DNA of 64,000 bases, from positions 1-64,000 of IMG/VR virus record IMGVR_UViG_3300010396_000001; one strand, written 5' to 3'. Position 1 is the first letter of the stretch; each line of letters opens with the position of its first letter. The notes beneath the pieces were generated by a model, which saw only the letters and a program-made list of their open reading frames with translations, was not told where the DNA came from and made no database searches. The stretch comes from a virus. Shown piece by piece: positions 44,029-53,700 of this stretch. Position numbers and translations under genes: made by a program.

Positions 44029-46574
44029 TGAGCCAGGGGCGCCCCAGCACCGGGCGCTATACTCACTCGGTCAGTGATCCGCTGCGGCTGGTTACCATTG
44101 CGTCCATCACCGCGGATGGCAAGACCGCCGTGTGCACTGACCGTAAGGGCTTCGAGGCCCGCGTGCCCTTGCTCGTGCTGCCCGGCAAGGGCGTGCTCCC
44201 GGCTGTCGGCGAGAACTGGTACATCACCCAGAAGAGCGGTACAACGTGGACTTTTGACACCTTCATAGGCTCGGACAGCACCCAGCTGGCCACCTCGTCC
44301 GGAAGCCTTCCTATTACTTACGGTACTCCGCCTGCAGATACCGTTATCGACCAGGATGGCAATATCCTCCAGTATGACGGGAACGGCAAGCTGGGCCAGG
44401 CCCTGGCGAGTCAGCCAGGAACCGATGGCACCACGGAATTCCCCGCCGGGCTCGGCTCCTTCACGCTGCCGGTCCTGATCTATGCCGGAGCCCCGGCCAG
44501 GGGCAACCTGGTGGTCTCCATTGCCGGCGAGGCAGGCGAGGACGTCTTTGGCAACAGCTATCCTGCGGGCGCGAACATTACCGAGGGTAACCTTCCTGCC
44601 GCCCTGCTCAGCGGCAGCATCTCGACCTCGATGCTCAGCGGCACCATTCCGGCTACGCAGATCACGGGAACACTGGCTGGCAGCACGACGCCCAATACCG
44701 GTGGTATCCTCAGCTCGAATCCGTATTTTACCAACGGGGATCTTGCTAACTGGGTCGCTTTCGGGGGCATCCTGTCGGCCACCCAGGTGACCGGCAGCCC
44801 GTTTTCCTGGGCGGCTAAGGTCGTTTCCTCCGGTACCGCGGCCTTCGGCATCAATGGCACCGGCCTCAATCAGATTTCTGCTACTCCCGGAACGCAGTAC
44901 CTGGTCAGCGCCTGGGTCTATGCCAACGGAGCTACCTCGGGAGCCCAGCTTGGCATGAACTGGAAGACGGCCTCCGGCGGCAGCCTGACCGGCAGCATCC
45001 AGACTCCGGCCCTGACTGCAAACTCCTGGACTCCGCTGGCTGTCGTGGTCACTGCCCCGGCTAATGCTGCCACTGGCATCCCCCAGATTGGCTTCGCTTC
45101 TGCCAGCGGAACCGGGATGCAGGGCTATATCTGCGCCGCCATCGTCCTCCCTCAGGTGCCCGGCGGCCTGATTGAGGTCGGCACTATCACCGCCGCGCAG
45201 ATTGCGGCGGGCACCATCGTGGCCGGTATCGTCGATTCCACTCTGGTCACCGGCGCCATCCTCCAGGGCGGTGTCGTCGAGGGCGGCCAGGTGATTGGCG
45301 GCCTGGTGGAGGCGGATAGCTCCAGCGGAGGATTCTTCGCCTACTCAGCGCCGCCCGGGCCGCTGAACCAGAATTACACATTCGCTACGGGAATCTCCCC
45401 GTGGTCAAGTTTTGATAATGCAGGCGTGGCGGCCTCGTCGCTCCATACCATCGGGCAGTCTCCCGGATCCATGGTCATCACGCCCGATGGCGTCACGGCG
45501 AATCCGGGAGCAGTCAGCGAGAACACCATTCCCGTGACAGTGGGGCCTAACTTTTACGGTGCAACTGCCATGGTCACCGTGCCTGCGGGATGGTCCTCGG
45601 GGATGCGGGTTAATATCCGGTGGTTTAACGGAGCGACCTTCCTCTCCCAGAACAGCGGGACCACTGTCCCGATTCCGGCTAATACCCCCACTCAGCTCAC
45701 TGCAGCATTCAGTGCGCCCGTCGGGGCCACGCGCGCATCCATGACCATCACTTTCGTCGGTACCCCCGCATCCTCAGTCCTGGCTTATGTGGGACTGGCC
45801 GTCTTCGGTAATAACGGGACGCTGATCGTAACCGGCGCGAGTACCAGCGCGACTGATCAGTTCGCCAATTCTTATATCGCCGGAGTAACTAGCTACACCC
45901 AGGATTCCGGGTTCACCTTCTACTGCAACATGTTTGACGGGGCTCTTACTGTCTACGTGGAAGATGGATTCGGCGGTGCCCCGGGTCTTATCGATAATTC
46001 AGCGGTGCCTGCAAATGGCACTCTCCGGCTTCAGTCCGGCACGGCATCCAGTTCCGGCGACCTGGCCGTGCAGATGTGGCTGTCCAGCAAGAATTCCGGC
46101 GGCAGCTCAACTGAGGCTGTCGTCATCGGGCAGAGCATTCCCACGCCTCCTGTTCCCGGACCGCGGATATTCCAGATTCTCGGCAATCAGAATGTCGGCA
46201 CGATCTATGCGTGGTCTCCCGGCACGACTATCGAGGAGACCTGGCAGAGCCTGGGGACCCTGGCCGGGGCAACGGTGAACAAGGCTCGGTACCGGATGAT
46301 GCCGGACGGAATGGTGCACGTGCAGGTTGACGTGACGTTCGGTTCGGCCACTGCCGTGCCGATTACATTCTCCAACACGCTGCCTGTGGCCTACCGGCCG
46401 CTTTCGACCGACGTGGATATTCGTGCTCCCATGGCCCAGACCAATGCCAGCGGGGCCCTGGCCCGGATTTTCGTCGGCCAGCAGGGCGGCGGCAATCCGG
46501 GGCAGGTTCAGCTGGCAGCAATAGGAACAGTAATCGGCACTTACTCGACTAACTTCCAGTATCCGGTCATCTAG
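44025..46574 (+). CDS. Baseplate spike/fibre with carbohydrate-binding-like modules
   Basis: 849 residues from ATG 44025. N-terminal 90 residues look like an OB-fold spike base (LVTIASITADGKTAVCTDRKG ... ARVPLLVLPGKGVLP). A beta-helix-like LSGSISTSMLSGTIPATQITGTL stretch follows (about 200-225), then two CBM-like jelly rolls (about 230-375 and 450-590), and a C-terminal globular tip. Base composition is lower in GC than flanking genes, suggesting exchange of this host-facing part. Confidence 0.7.
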   Translation: MMSQGRPSTGRYTHSVSDPLRLVTIASITADGKTAVCTDRKGFEARVPLLVLPGKGVLPAVGENWYITQKSGTTWTFDTFIGSDSTQLATSSGSLPITYGTPPADTVIDQDGNILQYDGNGKLGQALASQPGTDGTTEFPAGLGSFTLPVLIYAGAPARGNLVVSIAGEAGEDVFGNSYPAGANITEGNLPAALLSGSISTSMLSGTIPATQITGTLAGSTTPNTGGILSSNPYFTNGDLANWVAFGGILSATQVTGSPFSWAAKVVSSGTAAFGINGTGLNQISATPGTQYLVSAWVYANGATSGAQLGMNWKTASGGSLTGSIQTPALTANSWTPLAVVVTAPANAATGIPQIGFASASGTGMQGYICAAIVLPQVPGGLIEVGTITAAQIAAGTIVAGIVDSTLVTGAILQGGVVEGGQVIGGLVEADSSSGGFFAYSAPPGPLNQNYTFATGISPWSSFDNAGVAASSLHTIGQSPGSMVITPDGVTANPGAVSENTIPVTVGPNFYGATAMVTVPAGWSSGMRVNIRWFNGATFLSQNSGTTVPIPANTPTQLTAAFSAPVGATRASMTITFVGTPASSVLAYVGLAVFGNNGTLIVTGASTSATDQFANSYIAGVTSYTQDSGFTFYCNMFDGALTVYVEDGFGGAPGLIDNSAVPANGTLRLQSGTASSSGDLAVQMWLSSKNSGGSSTEAVVIGQSIPTPPVPGPRIFQILGNQNVGTIYAWSPGTTIEETWQSLGTLAGATVNKARYRMMPDGMVHVQVDVTFGSATAVPITFSNTLPVAYRPLSTDVDIRAPMAQTNASGALARIFVGQQGGGNPGQVQLAAIGTVIGTYSTNFQYPVI

Positions 46575-46597
46575 CGTGACCCGGAAGCGGGAGAGGG

Positions 46598-47047
46598 GTG
46601 ATCGCCATCCGGGACCTGCAGCTCACCTCAGGAGACCTCGTCCTGGCCGGCCGCGGGTTCGGCACGGTCAGCGGGTCAGCCTACCTGCGCCAGCGGATCG
46701 GCATGGCGCTTCAGGTACCGTACGGATCCGACCCGTTCAACCCGCTGTGGGGCTCCACTCTCCCCTCCATGATCGGGTCCCCGCAGCTGGCCGGGACCAG
46801 TGCCCTGGTCAGCTCGGAGGTCGCCCGCGTTCTCCAGCAGCTGATTGATGCCCAGCAGCAGCAGATGACCCAGGCGACCCTCCGCGGCACCACCAGCCAG
46901 CTGGACGCCTCGGACGTGATCGCCTCGGTGGACTCGGTCACCGCGGCGCAGGCCTCGTTCAGCCCGGCCACGGTCCAGGTGACGCTGACCTTCACCACCC
47001 AGGCGGGCGAGCAGGTCTCGATCTCGCGGACCCTGAGCGGAAGCTGA
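46598..47047 (+). CDS. Baseplate wedge protein, gp25-like
   Basis: 149 residues from GTG 46598. DLQLTSGDLVLAGRGFGTVSGSAYLRQRIGMAL and a helix LVSSEVARVLQQLIDAQQQQM match the gp25/W family that nucleates wedge assembly and contacts the sheath. Position before the J gene is conserved. Confidence 0.75.
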   Translation: MIAIRDLQLTSGDLVLAGRGFGTVSGSAYLRQRIGMALQVPYGSDPFNPLWGSTLPSMIGSPQLAGTSALVSSEVARVLQQLIDAQQQQMTQATLRGTTSQLDASDVIASVDSVTAAQASFSPATVQVTLTFTTQAGEQVSISRTLSGS

Positions 47048-47048
47048 G

Positions 47049-48869
47049 ATGCCCTCCCAGTCAGATATCTCCTCGCAGATCATTGCCACTCTCGGCACCT
47101 CCGAGCCGGACCTGGACACCTCCGTCGGCTCGGTGACCCGCGCGATCATCGACGCCGTGGCCTCGGCGATCTCCGACGCCAGCCTCGACCAGCAGATGCT
47201 GGCCTACCAGTACGACGTCTACTCCATGGCCGGCTCGGACCTGGACTCCTTCGTCCAGCTGTTCGGCATGAGCCGGTACCCGGCCGGGCGGTCAGTCGGC
47301 ACGGTCACCTTCACCAGGGCCGCCGCCACCGATGTCGTCACCGTCCCGGTCAACTCCCAGGTAATCTCCGCCGACGGCACCGTGACCGTGCAGACGCTGG
47401 CAGCGGTGATCCTGTCGGTAGGAGCCCTGACGGCCACCGTGCCCGCTCAGGCCGTCGTGGCGGGCCCGGCGGGCAACGTGGCGGCCGGGACGCTCACGGT
47501 GATGCAGACCGCGGTCTCGGAGATCACCAGCGTCACGAACCTGACTGCGTTCACCGGGGGCAGCAACCAGGAGACTGACTCGCAGCTGCAGGCCCGCTGG
47601 GTGGCCACGGTGTTCAAGTCGATGGCCGGGACCTCGCAGATGTTCCTCGGCATCGCGCTGAATAATCCTTTCTGCACCGCCGCCACGGTGATCGGCCCGC
47701 AGACCCGGTTCCGCGAGCAGCTGCAGATCTCCGGCGGCATTGCCACGTCCTCGGTGACGGACGCGCAGTACATCTACCCGAGCGGCGAGATTGCCGGGAC
47801 TGACATTGATAACGGCAATACCGCTGCGCCGGGAATCCAGTACACCTGGAACTACAATGCCAACCCGCCGCAGGTCGTCGTCATCGACCAGACCTACTTT
47901 CCTAACGGGCAGCTTATCGATCTCTCCTATATCTACCTGGACATCGCGAGCCGTAACCAGCCCGCGCAGGGAATCTTCAACCGGGTAGATGTCATCTGCG
48001 CCGGTACCAACCCGGTCTCTGCCTCGCAGACGATCTCCTTCTCCTCGGCCCTTGCTTTCTCCTCGAATGCCAGCAACAACTACTACGTAGGGTCCTTCGT
48101 CAATCCCGACGGAACCGGGCCCGCACCGGGGAACATCTTCGTGCCGCTGGCATTCGGGCCAATCCTGACCTTGCCCGCGGTTATTGTCGTCGGCACTACC
48201 ACCTATGCCCAGGCGACTCCGTCCAACCCGATCGGGACGACGGCAGGCGGCATCAGCTACGCCTATCAGATCGTGCACCGCCAGGGAGCCTTCGGCTGGG
48301 GAGCCTACTCGGACTTCGGCATCGAGTGGCAGGCCTCCATGACGCCGCCTAACGGCTCGATCATCGCCATCTCCTCGGGTTACACCTATAACGACGTCCC
48401 GTCCTCGGTCCAGGCCGACCTGGAGAACTGGCGGCTGGCGGGCCAGGACGTCTGGGCCCACCAGGCCGTCACCATGCTCCTGCAGTTCAGCCTGGCCATC
48501 GTCTACAACGCCTCGGTCTCGATCACGACCACTCAGGCCGCGATCAGCTCGGCACTGTCCGGATTCCTCACCACGCTCGGGTTCAGCGCCACGATCTACC
48601 CCAGCTCGGTCATCGCCATCGTCGAGGCGGTGCCGGGCGTCGTGGCCTGCCGCTTCCTGGAGGGCATCGATTATCCCGGCTGGAATCCCGCTAACCCGAA
48701 TGCCTCAGACGTCGGGATCCAGCAGGTCGTCAACGGGGTAGTCACCCAGTCCTTCGTGAATACCCTGGGACAGCCCACCACCATCGTCACCGCTGCCAAC
48801 ACCATCCCGGCATTCGGCGGCACCATCCTGGTCACCAAGGGAATTAACACGCTGGGAGCATTCGGGTAA
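47049..48869 (+). CDS. Baseplate J-like wedge protein
   Basis: 606 residues from ATG 47049. Starts with ISSQIIATLGTSEPDLDTSVGSVTRAI ... DVYSMAGSDLDSFVQLFGMSRYPA; VTFTRAAATDVVTVPVNSQVISADG is the J-family beta core and FTGGSNQETDSQLQARWVATVF is a hallmark. Residues about 240-300 carry a TWNYNANPPQVVVIDQ module like the sheath/decor repeats. C-terminal GFLTTLGFSATIYPSSVIAIVEAVPGV completes the family pattern. Confidence 0.9.
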   Translation: MPSQSDISSQIIATLGTSEPDLDTSVGSVTRAIIDAVASAISDASLDQQMLAYQYDVYSMAGSDLDSFVQLFGMSRYPAGRSVGTVTFTRAAATDVVTVPVNSQVISADGTVTVQTLAAVILSVGALTATVPAQAVVAGPAGNVAAGTLTVMQTAVSEITSVTNLTAFTGGSNQETDSQLQARWVATVFKSMAGTSQMFLGIALNNPFCTAATVIGPQTRFREQLQISGGIATSSVTDAQYIYPSGEIAGTDIDNGNTAAPGIQYTWNYNANPPQVVVIDQTYFPNGQLIDLSYIYLDIASRNQPAQGIFNRVDVICAGTNPVSASQTISFSSALAFSSNASNNYYVGSFVNPDGTGPAPGNIFVPLAFGPILTLPAVIVVGTTTYAQATPSNPIGTTAGGISYAYQIVHRQGAFGWGAYSDFGIEWQASMTPPNGSIIAISSGYTYNDVPSSVQADLENWRLAGQDVWAHQAVTMLLQFSLAIVYNASVSITTTQAAISSALSGFLTTLGFSATIYPSSVIAIVEAVPGVVACRFLEGIDYPGWNPANPNASDVGIQQVVNGVVTQSFVNTLGQPTTIVTAANTIPAFGGTILVTKGINTLGAFG

Positions 48870-50266
48870 TGCCATCAGTCATCACTGACTCCTCGCTGTC
48901 TAACCAGTCCGGGATCGTCAATAACGGCGCCAGCCCCAGCTCGGACGTCTGGTCCTATCCCGACACCCCGGCACTGTCGATCCTGAATTTCCAGGCCGTC
49001 TCCACTCAGCCGCTGCCCGGCGGGACGACGACTGCCACCGGGATGCTGTCGCCCGACCAGATGCTGGCCGAGCGGCTGAGGAACTTTTACCCCGGCGTTT
49101 ACGACTTGTCTCCGGGATCGGCTCTCGTGCATTTCCTGGAGTCCCTGCTCGGTGATTCCGGTGTCGGCCAGCTGCGCAAGCGCCAGACCGTGGCCCGCCT
49201 GCAGGAAGCCCTGACCTCGACGAGCTTCTACGACCTGGACAGCTTCTACGGCGCCCTGTTCGGCGATATCCGCGGGCCGTCGGGATCCCTGCCGGTCAAC
49301 CCGGCCACCGGGGTCACCGTCAGCCCCTATACCGACCTGGGCACCTCTGACGGCTGGGATGACGTCGAGGCGATCCACGCGAAGTTCCGCGAGCGGATCA
49401 TCAACCTGGCCAGGGCCATCACCCTCGGCGCCACTGTGCCCGGCCTGCAGGCGCTCGGGGAGGCGGTCGCGGGGTACAAGTGCCACGTCTACGAGACCTG
49501 GCGCGTCATCGACAACGAGGGCCCGCAGGCCGGCCAGGTCTCGGTTCTGAGCTGGTCGCAGATCATGGCCCAGTACGCCACCTGGAACGCCTTCCCGGCC
49601 AGTCTGACCTGGAACTCGCTGCAGGGCTTCACCACCACCGGCACGCCCGCCTTCGGCGGCCTCGGCATCAACGCGCGCAGCGAGGTCATCGTCATCCCGC
49701 GCAAGATGTACGCCACGACCGCGGCCGGGCAGACCGAGATGTCCTCTGACCTGTACGGCATCGAGCGCGTGTGCGAGGTGCTCAAGCCCGCCAACACGCT
49801 GCTGTCAGTCTCCACCGAGAGCCAGCTCATCCAGACGCCCGTCCCCATCGCGGCCCTGTGGGCCGACAGCGAGTTCTGGGAGATCACCTACGACGTCAGC
49901 CCGCCGGATCTCACCGACCCGGCCTATGCTGCCGCCCTGGCCGGCTACCAGCGCGGCGGCCAGCCGGTTACCTCGCCGCTGACAGTGCCCTCGCCGCCCA
50001 TGTGCCAGGGCCAGGGCACCCAGATCAGCTACGCGGCGGACGTGACCGTCAGCTGGGCCCAGGCCTCCCGGCCCGGCCAGCCGGCCATCCCCGCGGACGT
50101 GACGAACTTCGAGACCGAGATGATCGGGGGCCAGCAGGTGACCTACACCGCGCCCAAGGCGGTCATTGATCCAGTCCGAGCGGCGAGCGCCCGTACGGCA
50201 TCAGCTGTCGGACTTCAGGCTGCGCCGTACTCGGGCCCGCGGGTTCCCGCGGTCCTGGCGGGGTAG
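48869..50266 (+). CDS. Baseplate wedge/tail protein I-like
   Basis: 465 residues; TAATG overlap with the J stop. SPDQMLAERLRNFYPGVYDLSPGSALVHFLESLLGDSGVGQLRKRQ and DSFYGALFGDIRG resemble the wedge protein that follows J. The C-terminal part is beta-rich with PVTSPLTVPSPP. The end overlaps a convergent minus-strand gene by 104 bases. Confidence 0.7.
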   Translation: MPSVITDSSLSNQSGIVNNGASPSSDVWSYPDTPALSILNFQAVSTQPLPGGTTTATGMLSPDQMLAERLRNFYPGVYDLSPGSALVHFLESLLGDSGVGQLRKRQTVARLQEALTSTSFYDLDSFYGALFGDIRGPSGSLPVNPATGVTVSPYTDLGTSDGWDDVEAIHAKFRERIINLARAITLGATVPGLQALGEAVAGYKCHVYETWRVIDNEGPQAGQVSVLSWSQIMAQYATWNAFPASLTWNSLQGFTTTGTPAFGGLGINARSEVIVIPRKMYATTAAGQTEMSSDLYGIERVCEVLKPANTLLSVSTESQLIQTPVPIAALWADSEFWEITYDVSPPDLTDPAYAAALAGYQRGGQPVTSPLTVPSPPMCQGQGTQISYAADVTVSWAQASRPGQPAIPADVTNFETEMIGGQQVTYTAPKAVIDPVRAASARTASAVGLQAAPYSGPRVPAVLAG

Positions 50267-50534
50267 GCGGCCAGATCCGGTGCGTGAGCGGCCCGTCGGT
50301 CCGGAATCCGATGTCACGGGCGGCCAGCCCGGGCAGCTCGCGAACATGAGGCGGGGTGATCATGAAATCTATGTCAAACCCCCGGAACGAGGGCTCTGCC
50401 TGGAGCATCCGGACAGACTGCGGGTAGCGCCAGGTCAGTTCCTCCCGGCCGCCGTCCTCGAACTCGGCGACCAGGCGGACAGTCACCGGGCGCTCGCATC
50501 CGAGCACCGGGCCGAACAGCCTGGATTCTGTCAT
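50163..50534 (-). CDS. Hypothetical protein, 123 aa
   Basis: Minus strand, ATG 50534 overlapping the upstream stop. Beta-rich core (PVTVRLVAEFEDGGREELTWRYP, FDIDFMITPPHVRELPG), Pro-rich tail. The last 35 codons overlap the convergent wedge gene. Less certain than its operon partner. Confidence 0.5.
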   Translation of the reverse strand: MTESRLFGPVLGCERPVTVRLVAEFEDGGREELTWRYPQSVRMLQAEPSFRGFDIDFMITPPHVRELPGLAARDIGFRTDGPLTHRIWPPTPPGPREPAGPSTAQPEVRQLMPYGRSPLGLDQ

Positions 50535-50746
50535 CAGGCCTGCTCCCCGCTCATCATGTCCTGGTAGATCGGCCACTCCAGCACCACCAGGTAGTCAGAG
50601 TAGTCCTGGCGGACGGCCAGGAGCGCATCCAGCGGGATGCCTGCCTGCTGCATTTCCGCCAGGACCTGAGGGATCGTCCTGCCATCGACCGTGTGCTGCT
50701 CCATGTGGTGCATGATGCGGGGCGCGGGCACCTTGCGGGACGGCAT
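50534..50746 (-). CDS. Hypothetical protein, 70 aa
   Basis: ATG 50746, leaderless-type start. Helical protein (RTIPQVLAEMQQAGIPLDALLAVRQDYSDYL). First gene of a two-gene minus-strand insertion between baseplate and fibre genes. Confidence 0.65.
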   Translation of the reverse strand: MPSRKVPAPRIMHHMEQHTVDGRTIPQVLAEMQQAGIPLDALLAVRQDYSDYLVVLEWPIYQDMMSGEQA

Positions 50747-50752
50747 GGCCGC

Positions 50753-50758
50753 AGCCTA
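50753..50758 (-). promoter_or_regulatory. Minus-strand TAGGCT leaderless-type box
   Basis: TAGGCT (50758-50753), GCGGCC, ATG 50746. Only a weak -35. Confidence 0.6.
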
Positions 50759-50787
50759 GCCGAGGGCTTACTCTGCCCGGAAGCCTT

Positions 50788-53700
50788 GTGACCACTCTGC
50801 CGGAGGAGATCAGCGTTCCCGTCGTGCAGCTGCCCGGCAGCACCACGATCCCCTCGATCGCGCCGGCCTACGTGGACGGCATCCCGGTGGAGCTGGCCGC
50901 GCCGCCTTCCTCCCCGGCGAACCGGACGGCCCGCGAGAACCGCTTCTGGTCCTCCCAGCCGCGCCCGGCCACGAGCACGCTGCAGGAGAATTACTTCATC
51001 TCCATCTCCAAGCCGAAGACCATCAATTACCTGAGTTTCGACCTGGCACATTTCCCGCAGCAGGTCACCATTTCCTGGATGGACACAGACGGCAGCTGGC
51101 AGCCTGTGACATGGCAGAACGGAAACCCGCTGACCGTTGTTGTCAGCGGCAGCGTCCCCGCCGTTGTCAATAACGCCGCAGCACTCGCCGCCGGCATGAA
51201 CCCTTACCATTACGGCGCTGGTCACTGGATGCATTTTGACGAGGCTATCCAGGCATTTACGACCACCCAGCTGCTCTTCACTTTCACGCGCAATGCCGGG
51301 GTGCTGCCCTCCACGGCCCTGCCGGTGGATGCCAGCGGCGTCGCCTGCCCTTACCCCGTCGGCCTGCGCGACCTGGACTTCGGCTACCGGATCCTGCAGC
51401 GCTCTGACGTGCCGGCCACCGGCCGCTCGGCCACCGTGGTCACCGAGCGCCAGCCATTCGACGTCACCTCCGACGTGCACGGCAGTCCCATGATCGTCGC
51501 GATCCGCGAGAACCGGGTCTCGGACCTGCTCAACGGGCTGCCCTGGAAGAGCGAGCCCCAGCTGCGCGCCGACGCCGTGGTAAATCTTTACGCCGACTCC
51601 CGCAGCCCCTCCGGCCAGCCTCAGGTTATCGACGGCTTCTACATCGATCCGGTCACCAGCGGCGTCCGGCTGAATCTCTACTACTCTCCCTCGGGACCGC
51701 CGCCGGGGATCACGTTCCCGGGGCCGGATACGCCCCTGGTGTTCCCGTCACTGAACGCCGGGGGCCCGTCACTGCCCCAGCCCGGATCACAGGGACTGCT
51801 CTTCCCGAGCGCAGGCGGCTGGGTCACCGTGTCGGCGCAGGCCGCGGGGCTGAGCAGCGGCACCCCCTGGTGGGCGGCCATCGCCATCCAGCCGCAGTTC
51901 GCATCGACCGACCCGGGCAGCTACCTCATCGCGGACACCGGCCTGTTCCAGCTGTACTTCTCCGGCGGCTCCTTCACCCTGCAGGCAGGCTCGGGCGCCG
52001 TGATCGCCCAGTGGTCCCCGGCCTTCTCCGCCAGCACGCTGCTGGTGTTCGCCGTCGCCTTCGACGGCATCAGCATCAGCGGCTGGATGCAGGGCCAGAG
52101 CCTGGCGTCCCTGCCTGCCGCATCCCTGCCGGCAGTGTCCGCGATCAGCCTCGGCGCCCCGCTGCCGGCCACGCCGGGAATGCCGTCCTCGGGCAACTTC
52201 CTGCTGACTGCGATGATCGTCAAGCAGGAGCAGCTGCCGCTCGGGGAGCTGCCGGAGATCCTGGCCGAGTTCGCCGCCGACCCGCAGGCATTCACCGCTC
52301 CGGCGGCTGCCGGCGGCACCATCGAGAATGCCGCCATGGTCTTCAGCCCGGCCCTTATCCTGGGCCAGGTTAATCCCTGGGGATTCTCGGGAGGGATTAC
52401 CTCCTCCTACGAATCCTGCAGCTGGATCCCGGTCTCCAGGAACTACAAGCTCTCGCGCGGCTTCCTGGAATTCGATCCCGTCCTGGCAGCAGTATTCAAG
52501 TTTGAGTTCACGTCCCTGCGACCGGAGCCTTTCGACTATATCCAGCCGCTTCCGAAAAAGGTGAAGACGCTTCCCGGGGGACTCAACCCCGGCGGCCCGA
52601 ACAAGCCTGCCGTCGTGGACACCGGGCTCCAGGTCACCTCGAACCTGGCCCCCTCCATCAATTACGCCGACACCCCGCCGATTCCTCTCCCGCCTGCCTC
52701 GAATGCCGCGCTCCCGCGTGAGGCGCTGCATGCCACGGACCCGGCCGGAGCCGATGCGCTGGCCCAGCTCGGCACGCTGTACAGCTTCCAGCCCTGGCAG
52801 CCTGCTGCTACCGTGCCGATGCAGGCGGCAGCCGGAACCCATGCCTACGGCGAGGCCATACTCCCCGCGCGCCAGCGCATCGGCTACTTCGTCTCCCTGT
52901 CGAAGCTGACCATGTACCGCAGCAGCTTTGCCTCCCAGGACGACACCGAGCAGTACGTCGAGACCTTCGGCGACCAGGCCAACCTGTCCCCCCTCCCGGC
53001 GCCGTCCCCCGCCGTGCCGTGGAACTGGGCTCCGGGGTTCCTCACCACTCCCGCGGGCCTGGGCACCTACGCCCAGGTGCAGAGCCAGGTGTTCCCCTCT
53101 GACCACAAGGTGACCGGGGTCCAGTTCGCCACCACTCAGTCGGATCCGGTCCAGCTGCTGCCCGACCCCGCCTTCGCGATGCCCGGCGTCCCGTCCTGGG
53201 GCCCGGCCGGGGATGCCGATCCGGTTACGATCGCCACCGGGATCAATACCGCGCTCGGCGGCATGGCCCGGGTCACCCGCAATCCCGCCGCCTACACCTG
53301 GGCTGAGCTGAGCACCCTGTACGTCTCCTGGGCGCAGCTGGCCGCGGGCATCGGCGCCTGGGCTGCCTTCGGGAACGCAGCGCCCGGCAGCACCCTCGGC
53401 GGCCTGGTTTGCACCCAGCCGCAGGCTGTCACCGGCGCCGGGCGCGTCTATGCCGCCGTCCGGGTGTTCGCCACGCAGGGCCTGACCCAGCCGCTGGCCC
53501 TGCAGCTGCTCGACGGCGCCACCGGTACCGTGCTGTCCGAGACAGACAACCCGGTCGCCGGCGGCGTGGTCACGGAGTGGTTCACCGGCTACACCCTCGG
53601 ATCGGCGAGCACCACCAGCGCGCTGAGCTGGGTCCAGGTCCAGAACGAGGTCATCACCTGGAACGGCACCGCAGGCGACACCTGGAGCCAGCTGGACCTG

